A DNA stretch of 64,000 bases. Origin: Maribacter caenipelagi (GTDB taxonomy: Bacteria > Bacteroidota > Bacteroidia > Flavobacteriales > Flavobacteriaceae). Made by a program: the position numbers and the translations under genes. Location of the stretch: contig NZ_SNZW01000016.1 in NCBI RefSeq assembly GCF_004364175.1, positions 62,001 to 126,000 on the forward strand, in the 5' to 3' direction. A model generated the notes under the pieces. It was given only the letters and a program-made list of their open reading frames with translations. It was not told the origin of the DNA and made no database searches. Of the stretch, positions 8,474 through 15,912 are shown in pieces; within the stretch, counting starts at the first letter, position 1, and each line of letters opens with the position of its first letter.

Positions 8474-9175
8474 TTAACCTAGGTTTAACACATCTCGCAT
8501 AGAGAAAATACCTGTTTTACCAATTATCCATTCTGCTGCAGTAACAGCTCCTAGGGCAAATCCTTCTCTATTGTGTGCAGTATGTTTTATTTCTATACTA
8601 TCAACAATACTGTCGTAGGCAACGGTATGGGTGCCTGGTACCTTGCCAATTCTTTTTGATGTAATTTTTAAAGTTTCTTTTGATGCGCTGTCTAATTTCC
8701 ATTGCGAGTAATTAGAATTAGCAATGACACCTTCTGCTAAAGTTATCGCCGTACCACTAGGGGCATCTAATTTTTGGGTATGGTGTATTTCTTCCAGCTC
8801 AACTTTATATTCAGGAAGATTTTGCATCATTTTTGCCAAATAATTATTCAGCTCGAAAAAAATGTTCACTCCTAAACTAAAATTAGAGGCATATATAAAA
8901 GCACCATTCTTTTCTCGACATAGAGTAGTGGCATTTTCATATTTATCTAACCAGCCAGTTGTACCCGATATTATAGGAACATTGTTATGTAAACATTTGG
9001 TGATATTACCGAAAGCTGCTTCTGGCATACTGAAATCAATAGCAACATCCATAGTGCTAAAATCAATATTTTCAGAATTCTCGTCAATTTTTGCAACAAT
9101 TTTATGACCACGCTTTATAGCCATTTGTTCTATCATTTGCCCCATTTTTCCGTATCCGAAAAGTGCGATTCTCAT
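8474..9175 (-). CDS. dapB: 4-hydroxy-tetrahydrodipicolinate reductase
   Basis: Reduces hydroxy-tetrahydrodipicolinate to tetrahydrodipicolinate in lysine and meso-diaminopimelate synthesis, feeding peptidoglycan. The 233 residues begin with the dinucleotide-binding loop ALFGYGKMGQMIEQ, then ISGTTGW in the middle, and the catalytic EEIHHTQKLDAPSGTAI, in which the second His is the proton donor and Lys-Asp-x-Pro-Ser-Gly-Thr binds substrate. The C-terminal segment HTAHNREGFALGA is also typical. It is somewhat shorter than the E. coli protein (273), as usual for Bacteroidota. The gene follows the DUF5683 gene with two bases between stop and start. Confidence 0.95.
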   Translation of the reverse strand: MRIALFGYGKMGQMIEQMAIKRGHKIVAKIDENSENIDFSTMDVAIDFSMPEAAFGNITKCLHNNVPIISGTTGWLDKYENATTLCREKNGAFIYASNFSLGVNIFFELNNYLAKMMQNLPEYKVELEEIHHTQKLDAPSGTAITLAEGVIANSNYSQWKLDSASKETLKITSKRIGKVPGTHTVAYDSIVDSIEIKHTAHNREGFALGAVTAAEWIIGKTGIFSMRDVLNLG

Positions 9176-9177
9176 TC

Positions 9178-9819
9178 TTAAAATTTTATAATTAATGCCA
9201 TTCCGTAATTAGGGCTGTTGGTCACTTGATTTAAATCAAGATAAGGTTCAAAGTCTATACTTAGGTCATCGTCAATGTTGAATTGTTTTAAATGCGCGTC
9301 AACGTTAGCGTCTACTATATTTAAGGCATATAATGCGATAGCAGCAACTAGCCAAAGATCACGGTCATTTTGAAAACGTTCTTGTTGACTTTCTAGCCTT
9401 TCTACATCAAAAAGTGGTAATGTTCCCTCGCCGTTAAATTCGTCATCTGTAAAGCCAGCTTGTCTTCTTATGAATGCAGTTCTGAAACGTTGATACTGAT
9501 CATTGTTCCAAGTATACATATAAACACTTCCGCCGATAGCTCCCCAGACAATAGGCGCTTTCCAGTATCGCTTATTATAAATTTGCCCCATACCAGGTAG
9601 AATAGCAGAGTAAAATGCCGCTTTACTTGGCGCTAATGGATTAAATTCTTTTTTAGCTTTTTTAAATGAAACGGAGTCTTTAATGACAACTCCCTTTTTA
9701 TCCAAGTCAGCTTGCACACTATCTATTTCACTTTTAGGAATAGAATCTTGCTCTTCTTGAGAAAAGGAGAAATTAATGAATAATAATAATGTACTAAATA
9801 ATGAAAGATAGCTACGCAC
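9178..9819 (-). CDS. DUF5683 domain-containing exported protein
   Basis: A 213-residue protein with a Sec signal peptide (hydrophobic LSLFSTLLLFINFSFS, likely cleaved before QEEQ). A charged spacer leads to the DUF5683 core: NPLAPSKAAFYSAILPGMGQIYNKRYWKAP, which looks like the small membrane-associated 'P-G-x-G-Q' motif also seen in TM2/YidD-like proteins, followed by a hydrophobic helix GAIGGSVYMYTW and a region rich in aromatics and Arg. The start is GTG and overlaps the parB end by eight bases; no better ATG exists upstream of the signal peptide. The position between parB and dapB is common in Flavobacteriia; the function is unknown. Confidence 0.85.
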   Translation of the reverse strand: MRSYLSLFSTLLLFINFSFSQEEQDSIPKSEIDSVQADLDKKGVVIKDSVSFKKAKKEFNPLAPSKAAFYSAILPGMGQIYNKRYWKAPIVWGAIGGSVYMYTWNNDQYQRFRTAFIRRQAGFTDDEFNGEGTLPLFDVERLESQQERFQNDRDLWLVAAIALYALNIVDANVDAHLKQFNIDDDLSIDFEPYLDLNQVTNSPNYGMALIIKF

Positions 9820-10720
9820 CTGTTATCAATTTTTTGATACGGTCAAATTCCTCTTGAGACTTAAATGGTATGGTTATTTTTCCTCTTGCATTATCAGCAG
9901 ATTTTATGTCCACTTTTACCGATAAAGCATCAGTAAGTTCTTTTATGCCTTTGCGTACAAAAACAGAAGCCTCCTTTTGTGCGGGCTTTGCTGTCTCTTG
10001 CTTAGGTACATCATCAGCATGATATGCTTTTACTGCACTTTCAGTATCCCTAACGGAAAGGTTGTCAAAGATTATTTTTTCGTAAAGTGATATTTGATCT
10101 TGCTTTTTATAAATGTTTACCAAAGCTCTACCATGACCCATACTTAAGAAACCGTCACGCATGCCTGTTTGAATAATCGGGTCTAATTTCAATAAACGTA
10201 AATAGTTAGCAATAGTAGATCTTTTTTTGCCAACACGCTCGCTAAGTCTTTCTTGAGTAAGATTAATCTCATCTATAAGACGTTGGTAAGAGAGTGCAAT
10301 TTCAATTGGGTCTAAATCTTGACGTTGTATATTTTCAACCAAAGCCATCTCTAAAGACTCTTGGTCATTAGCGATACGTATATAAGCTGGTATAGTTTCT
10401 AGACCTAAAAGTTTAGAAGCACGATATCTTCTTTCTCCAGATACTAATTGGTACTCGTTAAAGCCTAATTTTCTTACTGTAATTGGCTGAATGACACCTA
10501 ACTCTTTTATAGATGCGGCTAGTTCTTTTATAGACTCGTCATTGAAATTAGAACGCGGTTGAAATGGGTTTACTTCAATATGTTCTAAATCGAGTTCAAT
10601 AATATTACCTACAACTTTATCTGCATTCTTGTCTGATGCTGTGTTTATATCATTTTCCGGATCTTTTAAAAGAGCCGAAAGTCCTCTACCTAAAGCTTGT
10701 TTTTTTGTCGCTTTTGCCAT
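9812..10720 (-). CDS. parB: ParB family chromosome partitioning protein
   Basis: Centromere-binding CTP-dependent clamp that loads at parS and spreads. The 302 residues open with the characteristic KQALGRGLSALLKD, then the ParB/Srx domain with IEVNPFQPR, IQPITVRK and the CTPase box GERRYRA (95-101), the ENIQRQDL segment, and a helix-turn-helix (about 140-210) including RVGKKRSTIANYLRLLKL. A C-terminal dimerisation domain (about 245-302) ends in FKSQEEFDRIKKLI. It is cotranscribed with parA (two-base gap). No near-consensus parS palindrome was found by eye in the window. Confidence 0.96.
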   Translation of the reverse strand: MAKATKKQALGRGLSALLKDPENDINTASDKNADKVVGNIIELDLEHIEVNPFQPRSNFNDESIKELAASIKELGVIQPITVRKLGFNEYQLVSGERRYRASKLLGLETIPAYIRIANDQESLEMALVENIQRQDLDPIEIALSYQRLIDEINLTQERLSERVGKKRSTIANYLRLLKLDPIIQTGMRDGFLSMGHGRALVNIYKKQDQISLYEKIIFDNLSVRDTESAVKAYHADDVPKQETAKPAQKEASVFVRKGIKELTDALSVKVDIKSADNARGKITIPFKSQEEFDRIKKLITGA

Positions 10721-10722
10721 AC

Positions 10723-11496
10723 TTAAACCGTCTGCTTATTTTTTTTGACTATCTCGTTAGCCATGTTCAAATAGTTAGTTGCTCCTTTACTGGCAGCATC
10801 GTATTTGATTATACTTTCTCCATAACTAGGAGCTTCACTTAATCTAACATTGCGTTGAATTACAGTTTCAAAAACCATATCTCCGAAATGCTTTCTTACT
10901 TCATCAACTACTTGGTTCGATAATCGTAATCTAGAATCGTACATTGTCAACAACATGCCTTCAATATCTAAATCTGCATTATGTAATTTTTGAACACTTT
11001 TTATGGTATTCAATAATTTTCCTAATCCTTCTAGCGCAAAATATTCACATTGAATCGGTATAATAACCGAATCTGCAGCGGTAAGTGCATTTAAGGTTAA
11101 TAAGCCTAATGAAGGCGCACAATCGATTAAGATATAATCATAATCTTTTTTAAGGTCGATAATAGCCTTTTTCATCATGTACTCACGCTCATCTTTATCA
11201 ACCAATTCTATTTCAATGGCGACAAGGTCGATGTGTGCAGGAATAAGGTCTACATTTGGGGAGGTCGTTGGTATAATAGTTTCCCTCGCAGTTTTGGTGT
11301 GTTCCATCAGCTGGTATGAACCTAGCTCAACACCATCTACATCAATTCCTAACCCAGAAGTTGCATTTGCTTGGGGGTCAGCATCGATTAATAAAACCTT
11401 TTTTTCCAATACACCTAGCGAGGCAGCTAAGTTAACTGTGGTGGTAGTTTTACCTACGCCTCCTTTTTGATTGGCTATAGCAATAATCTTGCCCAT
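10723..11496 (-). CDS. parA: ParA family ATPase (chromosome segregation)
   Basis: Deviant Walker-type ATPase that partners ParB in moving origin regions. The N terminus MGKIIAIANQKGGVGKTTTT carries the deviant Walker A motif KGGVGKTT, followed by VLLIDADPQANATSGLG (Walker A' and switch I) and YILIDCAPSLGLLTLNAL (Walker B). Ending around residue 257, it is typical of chromosomal Soj-like proteins. I use the ATG at 11496; a TTG two codons upstream is in frame but lies within a TTACTTTG sequence that resembles a -7 element. It appears to be the first gene of the minus-strand run through DUF6122, with 183 bases to the previous gene. Confidence 0.95.
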   Translation of the reverse strand: MGKIIAIANQKGGVGKTTTTVNLAASLGVLEKKVLLIDADPQANATSGLGIDVDGVELGSYQLMEHTKTARETIIPTTSPNVDLIPAHIDLVAIEIELVDKDEREYMMKKAIIDLKKDYDYILIDCAPSLGLLTLNALTAADSVIIPIQCEYFALEGLGKLLNTIKSVQKLHNADLDIEGMLLTMYDSRLRLSNQVVDEVRKHFGDMVFETVIQRNVRLSEAPSYGESIIKYDAASKGATNYLNMANEIVKKNKQTV

Positions 11497-11685
11497 GTTC
11501 AAAGTAAGTTAGGTGGTAAAAATACAATTATTTATGGGGCTAATGAAAGCTTTTTGTTAACACTAAGTGAATAAGCGCTGAGTTTTCATTAATAAAGCGT
11601 TAAACTTTTAATTATGAAATGGTTAAGTCGTCGTTTTTTGTGTAGTATGTAGAAAGACTAAAACTTATTAAAATGATATGAAAAA

Positions 11686-12018
11686 CTATTCTTTATCCTT
11701 GAGTTTTAAACTGTCCTCGTATTCAATAAGGTATATTTCTTCGTTCTTTTTCTTTAAATAATACTCTTCTCGAGCAAATCGCTCAAGTTCATCTTCATCA
11801 GATAACTTTTCGATAATTTTTTTATCCCTCGCAATTTCATCTTTCAAGAAGTCTTGGGTTTTTTCTAGTTTTTTTATCTCTTTTCTTAATTCTAAATGAA
11901 TTAGAAGTGAGTTGGTATCGAAAAAAAGCATCCAAACAACAAAAACGGACAGTACCAATACATACATATTGGTCATGATTTTAAACCATTTTTTTTGTTT
12001 TAAATCTTTAAATGCCAT
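11686..12018 (-). CDS. DivIC/FtsB-like septum formation initiator protein
   Basis: A 110-residue bitopic membrane protein: a basic cytoplasmic N terminus (KQKKWFKI), one transmembrane helix (about 19-36, MYVLVLSVFVVWMLFF), then a coiled coil (about 45-80, ELRKEIKKLEKTQDFLKDEI) and the short C-terminal ELERFAREEYYLKKKNEEIY motif, which matches the 'ARExygmkkpgE' pattern of DivIC/FtsB proteins. Family members act in the divisome with FtsL and FtsQ/DivIB. It overlaps the stop of udk by one base, so the two genes are cotranscribed. The acidic/basic tail after residue 100 is not conserved in the family to my knowledge. Confidence 0.88.
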   Translation of the reverse strand: MAFKDLKQKKWFKIMTNMYVLVLSVFVVWMLFFDTNSLLIHLELRKEIKKLEKTQDFLKDEIARDKKIIEKLSDEDELERFAREEYYLKKKNEEIYLIEYEDSLKLKDKE

Positions 12019-12632
12019 TACTCTTGCATTATTTTTTCATTAATAATACTCTTAACAATTTCAACGGCAACCGTATTATATTTATTATTCGGAATAATAA
12101 TATCTGCATACTCTTTTGTTGGCTCAATAAACTGTTCGTGCATTGGCTTTATTACGGCTTGGTATTTTTCTATGGTTTCATCTAAATCCCACCCTCTTTC
12201 GTTAACATCTCGCTTCAATCTTCTGATCAGTCTTTCATCGGTATCTGCATGAACGAATATTTTAATATCGAACATTTTACGAATAGCAGAATTCGTCATT
12301 ATTAAAATACCCTCTACGATAATAACCTTAGTTGGGTGAGTTAATACTGTTTTTGCCGTTCTATTGCATTCTAAAAATGAATATACTGGTTGCTCGATCG
12401 ATTCACCATTTTTTAATGCAATTAAATGCTGCTCAAGTAGTGCAAAATCTATTGAACTTGGGTGGTCAAAGTTGGTTTTACGTCTATCTTCAAGAGATAA
12501 ATGAGATAGGTCGTTGTAGTACGAATCTTGTGAAATTACCCCAACTTCTTCATTTGGTAATTCATTTATAATTTGATTTACTACTGTGGTTTTTCCACAA
12601 CCTGTTCCACCGGCAATACCTATAATAAGCAT
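12018..12632 (-). CDS. udk: Uridine kinase
   Basis: Phosphorylates uridine and cytidine to the monophosphates in pyrimidine salvage. From the ATG at 12632 the protein has 204 residues and begins MLIIGIAGGTGCGKTTVV with the P-loop GGTGCGKT. Other signatures are ISQDSYYNDL, NFDHPSSIDFALL and VIIVEGILIM, then the lid segment DERLIRRLKRDVNERGWDL. An upstream in-frame ATG at 12659 would add nine residues, but a TAnnTTTG -7 box (12649-12656) lies between the two, so the inner ATG is preferred. The gene is transcribed with the DivIC-like gene. Confidence 0.94.
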   Translation of the reverse strand: MLIIGIAGGTGCGKTTVVNQIINELPNEEVGVISQDSYYNDLSHLSLEDRRKTNFDHPSSIDFALLEQHLIALKNGESIEQPVYSFLECNRTAKTVLTHPTKVIIVEGILIMTNSAIRKMFDIKIFVHADTDERLIRRLKRDVNERGWDLDETIEKYQAVIKPMHEQFIEPTKEYADIIIPNNKYNTVAVEIVKSIINEKIMQE

Positions 12633-12648
12633 ACATTGTAATTTAATG

Positions 12649-12656
12649 CAAAAGTA
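12649..12656 (-). promoter_or_regulatory. Candidate -7 element for udk (TACTTTTG)
   Basis: Exact match to TAnnTTTG reading leftwards, 16 bases before the udk ATG at 12632. A TTG lies upstream but at only 13 bases spacing, so the -33 element is uncertain. It fixes the likely transcription start between 12640 and 12646 and argues against the longer udk reading frame. Confidence 0.45.
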
Positions 12657-12707
12657 CATATTTGAATTTCAAAAATGCATAAACTTAAAAATCAACTTTT
12701 ATTAACA

Positions 12708-12735
12708 TTGCTTGTATTGTTAAGCCTTATTTTTG
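12708..12735 (+). promoter_or_regulatory. Bacteroidota-type promoter, TTG-N17-TATTTTTG
   Basis: TTG at 12708-12710 and TATTTTTG at 12728-12735 are separated by 17 bases, in the range described for Flavobacterium promoters. The -7 box ends only four bases before the ATG of the efflux gene at 12740. The predicted transcript would start about at the ATG, so this mRNA may be leaderless or nearly so. Confidence 0.55.
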
Positions 12736-12739
12736 CACG

Positions 12740-13969
12740 ATGCAGAATGAACAGGTAAAACCGAATTTTGAGTTTGTTGCCCTAATGGCTTCTTTGATGT
12801 CAATTGTTGCGTTAACTATAGACGCAATTTTACCTGCCATGGCAGATATTGGTATTTCTATTAATAGTTTAGATCCCACCCAAAATCAATTACTGGTCAC
12901 CATGATTTTTTTAGGTTTGGGAGTAGGGCAGTTATTTTTTGGTCCGCTTTCAGATAGTCTTGGTAGAAAACCAATTGTTTACTTCGGATTTACCGTTTTT
13001 TTGGTCGCCAGTATCATTTGCTTATTAGCCCCTAATCTTGAAATAATGCTTGTTGGTCGTGTATTACAAGGTATTGGTTTATCGGCACCAAGGACCATAA
13101 GCATTTCCATAATTCGTGATACGTACATAGGCGATTATATGGCAAAAATAATGTCGTTTGTTACTGCTTTCTTTATTCTGGTTCCTGTGGTGGCACCTGC
13201 AATCGGTAAAGCTGTAATGGGCCTAACAGGTTGGCAGGGCATTTTTTATATGCAACTGTTTTTTGCCTTATTAGTGGGAATTTGGTTTTATAAAAGACAA
13301 AAAGAAACCTTAAAACCAGAATACAAAGTTCCTTTTTCTCTCAGTGTATTTGTTAGCGGAACTAAAGAGATTTTTAGATATAAGGAAACAGTATCGTGCA
13401 CCTTAATTTCAGGGTTGATTACAGGTTCGTTTTTAGTGTATTTAAGTTCTGCTCAGCATGTTTTTGAAGAGCTTTATGGGCTGACAGAAACTTTCCCTTA
13501 CGTGTTCGCAGGGTTAGCACTATCCGTTGGTTTTTCAACCTTAATGAACGGTACCTTGGTATTGCGCTTCGGAATGCGAAATTTATCTTTTGCAGCTTTG
13601 GTAGCGTTCACTTCTATTGCCTTGTTGTATACTTTGTTGTTTTTCGGTTCAAAAGATCCTAGTATTACTGTCTTGTTAATATTTCTTTCGTTGTTATTTC
13701 TGTGCTTAGGATTTATCTGGGGAAACATGCGATCTATTGCAATGGAGCCTATTGGACATATTGCCGGAATAGGCGCAGCAATCACCGGATTCATTTCTAC
13801 GATTTTGTCTATCCCCATTTCTATTTTTGTAGGTAGTTTTATTAAGGATTCAGTCTGGGCACTTTTTGCTGGCTTAGGTGTTTGCGGTTTAATTTCTGTT
13901 GTGCTATTTATGACTTTTAAAACGCGTCCTCTTTTTGCAAATAATCACGCCTTCTCAAATCAATCATAA
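12740..13969 (+). CDS. Bcr/CflA-type MFS multidrug efflux transporter
   Basis: A 409-residue inner-membrane drug:proton antiporter of the DHA1 family with about 12 hydrophobic segments. The loop between helices 2 and 3 has motif A as FFGPLSDSLGRKPIVYFG, the first helix has VALTIDAILPAMADIG with the acidic residue typical of Bcr/CflA, helix 4 carries VGRVLQGIGLSAPRTISISI, and helix 5 has the PVVAPAIGKAV antiporter motif C variant. Exported compound unknown; Bcr relatives export bicyclomycin, chloramphenicol or sulfonamides. The gene is monocistronic with its own promoter at 12708-12735. The ATG at 12740 is the first Met and fits the family's N terminus. Confidence 0.9.
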   Translation: MQNEQVKPNFEFVALMASLMSIVALTIDAILPAMADIGISINSLDPTQNQLLVTMIFLGLGVGQLFFGPLSDSLGRKPIVYFGFTVFLVASIICLLAPNLEIMLVGRVLQGIGLSAPRTISISIIRDTYIGDYMAKIMSFVTAFFILVPVVAPAIGKAVMGLTGWQGIFYMQLFFALLVGIWFYKRQKETLKPEYKVPFSLSVFVSGTKEIFRYKETVSCTLISGLITGSFLVYLSSAQHVFEELYGLTETFPYVFAGLALSVGFSTLMNGTLVLRFGMRNLSFAALVAFTSIALLYTLLFFGSKDPSITVLLIFLSLLFLCLGFIWGNMRSIAMEPIGHIAGIGAAITGFISTILSIPISIFVGSFIKDSVWALFAGLGVCGLISVVLFMTFKTRPLFANNHAFSNQS

Positions 13970-14124
13970 CTAATAAAGTCTTGTTGGTACTTGCGGTTGA
14001 GAATTTATAGCCTTTTGTCAATTATACGTTTTTAAATGCTATTTACACGTTAAGTCTTTGGTTTATAGTATCATGAATTTATATTGTGAATGTTATGTTT
14101 TGATAAATATTAATGTTTACAGCT

Positions 14125-15843
14125 ATGAAAAATTCATTTCTTTATGTACTAGTTCTACTTTTTGTTTTCATGGCATGTAAGAATAGGGGTAATACAGAAG
14201 ACATTTCAAACAGACCCTTTATAGCTTGTGCTCCGATCACAACAGATATAACATGGTATCAATCTGATAATATCGCTCCACTTATCGAAGGGTTAGATGT
14301 GATGGAATTTCCTGTAACTACCAATAATAGGCTAGCACAAAAATTTGTAAACCAGGGAATGGTATTGGCGTACGGATTCAACCATGCAGAGGCGGCACGA
14401 TCTTTTTACTATGCAACAAAATTGGATCCGAATTGCGCGATGGCATATTGGGGTTTTGCCTATGTTTTAGGTCCAAATTATAATGCGGGAATGGAACCGG
14501 ATAACTATCAAAGAGCATACGATGCAGTTCAAAAAGCAAAGGAATTGGCTAAAAATAATGCTTCTCAAAAAGAAAAGGATTTAATTGATGCCTTGTCAAA
14601 AAGATATGTTCAATTTCCGGTTGAGGATAGAGGTAATCTAGATTTAGCATACTCAAATGCATTGCGTGAAGTTTATAATCATTATTCTTACGATGCAGAT
14701 GTTGCAGCTTTGTATGCCGAGTCACTAATGGATATGTTTCCTTTTGATTTGTGGGATGAAAAAGGAAATCCTAAAGAAAGAACAAATGAAATTATTCAGG
14801 TAGTTAATAGAGCTTTGGAAATAGATCCAAAACATCCTGGTGCGCATCACTTTAAAATTCATATGCTTGAAGCCTCCTTGCATCCAGAAGACGCCTTGGA
14901 AAGTGCTAAAATTTTTGATGAAGGTCTAGTGCCCGGTGCCGGGCATCTTGTTCATATGCCTTCTCATGTTTATATTAGAACAGGAGATTATCATAAAGGT
15001 ACATTGGCAAATATACGTGCAGTAGCTGTTGATAGTACTTACGTAGCTGCCTGTAATGCTCAAGGAGCTTATCCACTTGCTTATTTTCCACATAACTATC
15101 ATTTTATGGCAGCAACTGCTGCATTAGAGGGTAATAGTGAATTGGCATTAAAGGCATCTAATAATGTTGCAAAGCACTCAAGTACTATTTTGATGAAAGA
15201 ACCCGGTTGGGGAACACTTCAGCATTATTATTCGATACCGTTCTACATGAATGTGAAGTTTGGCAAATGGCACGAAATATTGAATATTGAAAATGAAGTA
15301 CCTTCTTTAAAATACCCATCTGCAGTTTTAAACTACGCACGTGGTTTGGCATTTTTAAGATTGGATAAAATAGAACATGCTAAAAAAGAACTTCACTCAT
15401 TAGAAATTTTCGCAGAAGATGAGAGCCTAAAAGAAATATCTATTTGGGAAATTAACTCGGTCGACGTATTGGTTCAAATAGCCAAAAATGTTTTAGAAGC
15501 TGAGATTATGGCTAAAGAATCTAAATATTTGGAAAGTATAGCATTATTAAAAGAAGCTGTTAAAATTGAAGATGACTTAAATTATAACGAACCACCAGAT
15601 TGGTTTTTTTCGGTAAGGCATCATCTTGGAGCTGTTCAAATCGAAGCAGAATTATACAATGATGCTGTTCAAACCTATAAAGACGACTTGGTTAAACTAC
15701 CTAAAAATGGTTGGGCTTTACACGGTTTAAAACTTGCTTATGAGAAACTTGATGATCAAAATATGGTTGAGCAAATAGATATGCAAATAAAAGAGAGCTG
15801 GTCAACGGCCGATATTCAATTAACTTCTTCTCGAATAAAGTAA
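14125..15843 (+). CDS. TPR-repeat lipoprotein
   Basis: From ATG 14125 (an in-frame ATG lies four codons upstream) the protein has 572 residues and starts with a lipoprotein signal: MKNSFLYVLVLLFVFMAC, acylated at Cys18. The mature part begins with a Cys-containing linker (IACAPITTDITWY) and then tetratricopeptide-like helices, including GFNHAEAARSFYYATKLDPN and CAMAYWGFAYVLGPNYNAG, EIDPKHPGAHHFKIHMLEAS, and the His-rich GAGHLVHMPSHVYIRTGDYH. The Trp/His/Cys conservation resembles a TPR family widespread in bacteria and annotated only as 'tetratricopeptide repeat protein'. A periplasmic scaffold or binding role is inferred; no catalytic site was seen. The upstream 143 bases hold no clear promoter. 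Confidence 0.82.
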   Translation: MKNSFLYVLVLLFVFMACKNRGNTEDISNRPFIACAPITTDITWYQSDNIAPLIEGLDVMEFPVTTNNRLAQKFVNQGMVLAYGFNHAEAARSFYYATKLDPNCAMAYWGFAYVLGPNYNAGMEPDNYQRAYDAVQKAKELAKNNASQKEKDLIDALSKRYVQFPVEDRGNLDLAYSNALREVYNHYSYDADVAALYAESLMDMFPFDLWDEKGNPKERTNEIIQVVNRALEIDPKHPGAHHFKIHMLEASLHPEDALESAKIFDEGLVPGAGHLVHMPSHVYIRTGDYHKGTLANIRAVAVDSTYVAACNAQGAYPLAYFPHNYHFMAATAALEGNSELALKASNNVAKHSSTILMKEPGWGTLQHYYSIPFYMNVKFGKWHEILNIENEVPSLKYPSAVLNYARGLAFLRLDKIEHAKKELHSLEIFAEDESLKEISIWEINSVDVLVQIAKNVLEAEIMAKESKYLESIALLKEAVKIEDDLNYNEPPDWFFSVRHHLGAVQIEAELYNDAVQTYKDDLVKLPKNGWALHGLKLAYEKLDDQNMVEQIDMQIKESWSTADIQLTSSRIK

Positions 15844-15845
15844 AA

Positions 15846-15882
15846 ATTCATCAAACTCGATGTAAATTTGAGTTTGATGAAT
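15846..15882. terminator. Bidirectional terminator-like hairpin between TPR lipoprotein and acs
   Basis: A perfect 13-bp inverted repeat (ATTCATCAAACTC / GAGTTTGATGAAT) with an 11-base loop, starting three bases after the TPR stop and ending 30 bases before the end of acs. There is no T-run on the plus side. The convergent arrangement suggests it serves both genes. Confidence 0.6.
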
Positions 15883-15912
15883 ATTGTAATAATATAGTAC
15901 CGTCTTTTCAGA

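Noticed and set aside
11497-11685. Possible origin, tRNA or RNA gene in the gap between parA and the DivIC gene
   Set aside because: No cloverleaf, DnaA box cluster or strong structure was seen; probably the parA promoter and the 3' end of the divIC gene.
8560-14112. parS centromere site near parAB
   Set aside because: No near-consensus TGTTTCACGTGAAACA-type palindrome was found by eye; ACACGTTAAG near 14047 is only a partial match. Parts of the genome outside the window may carry it.
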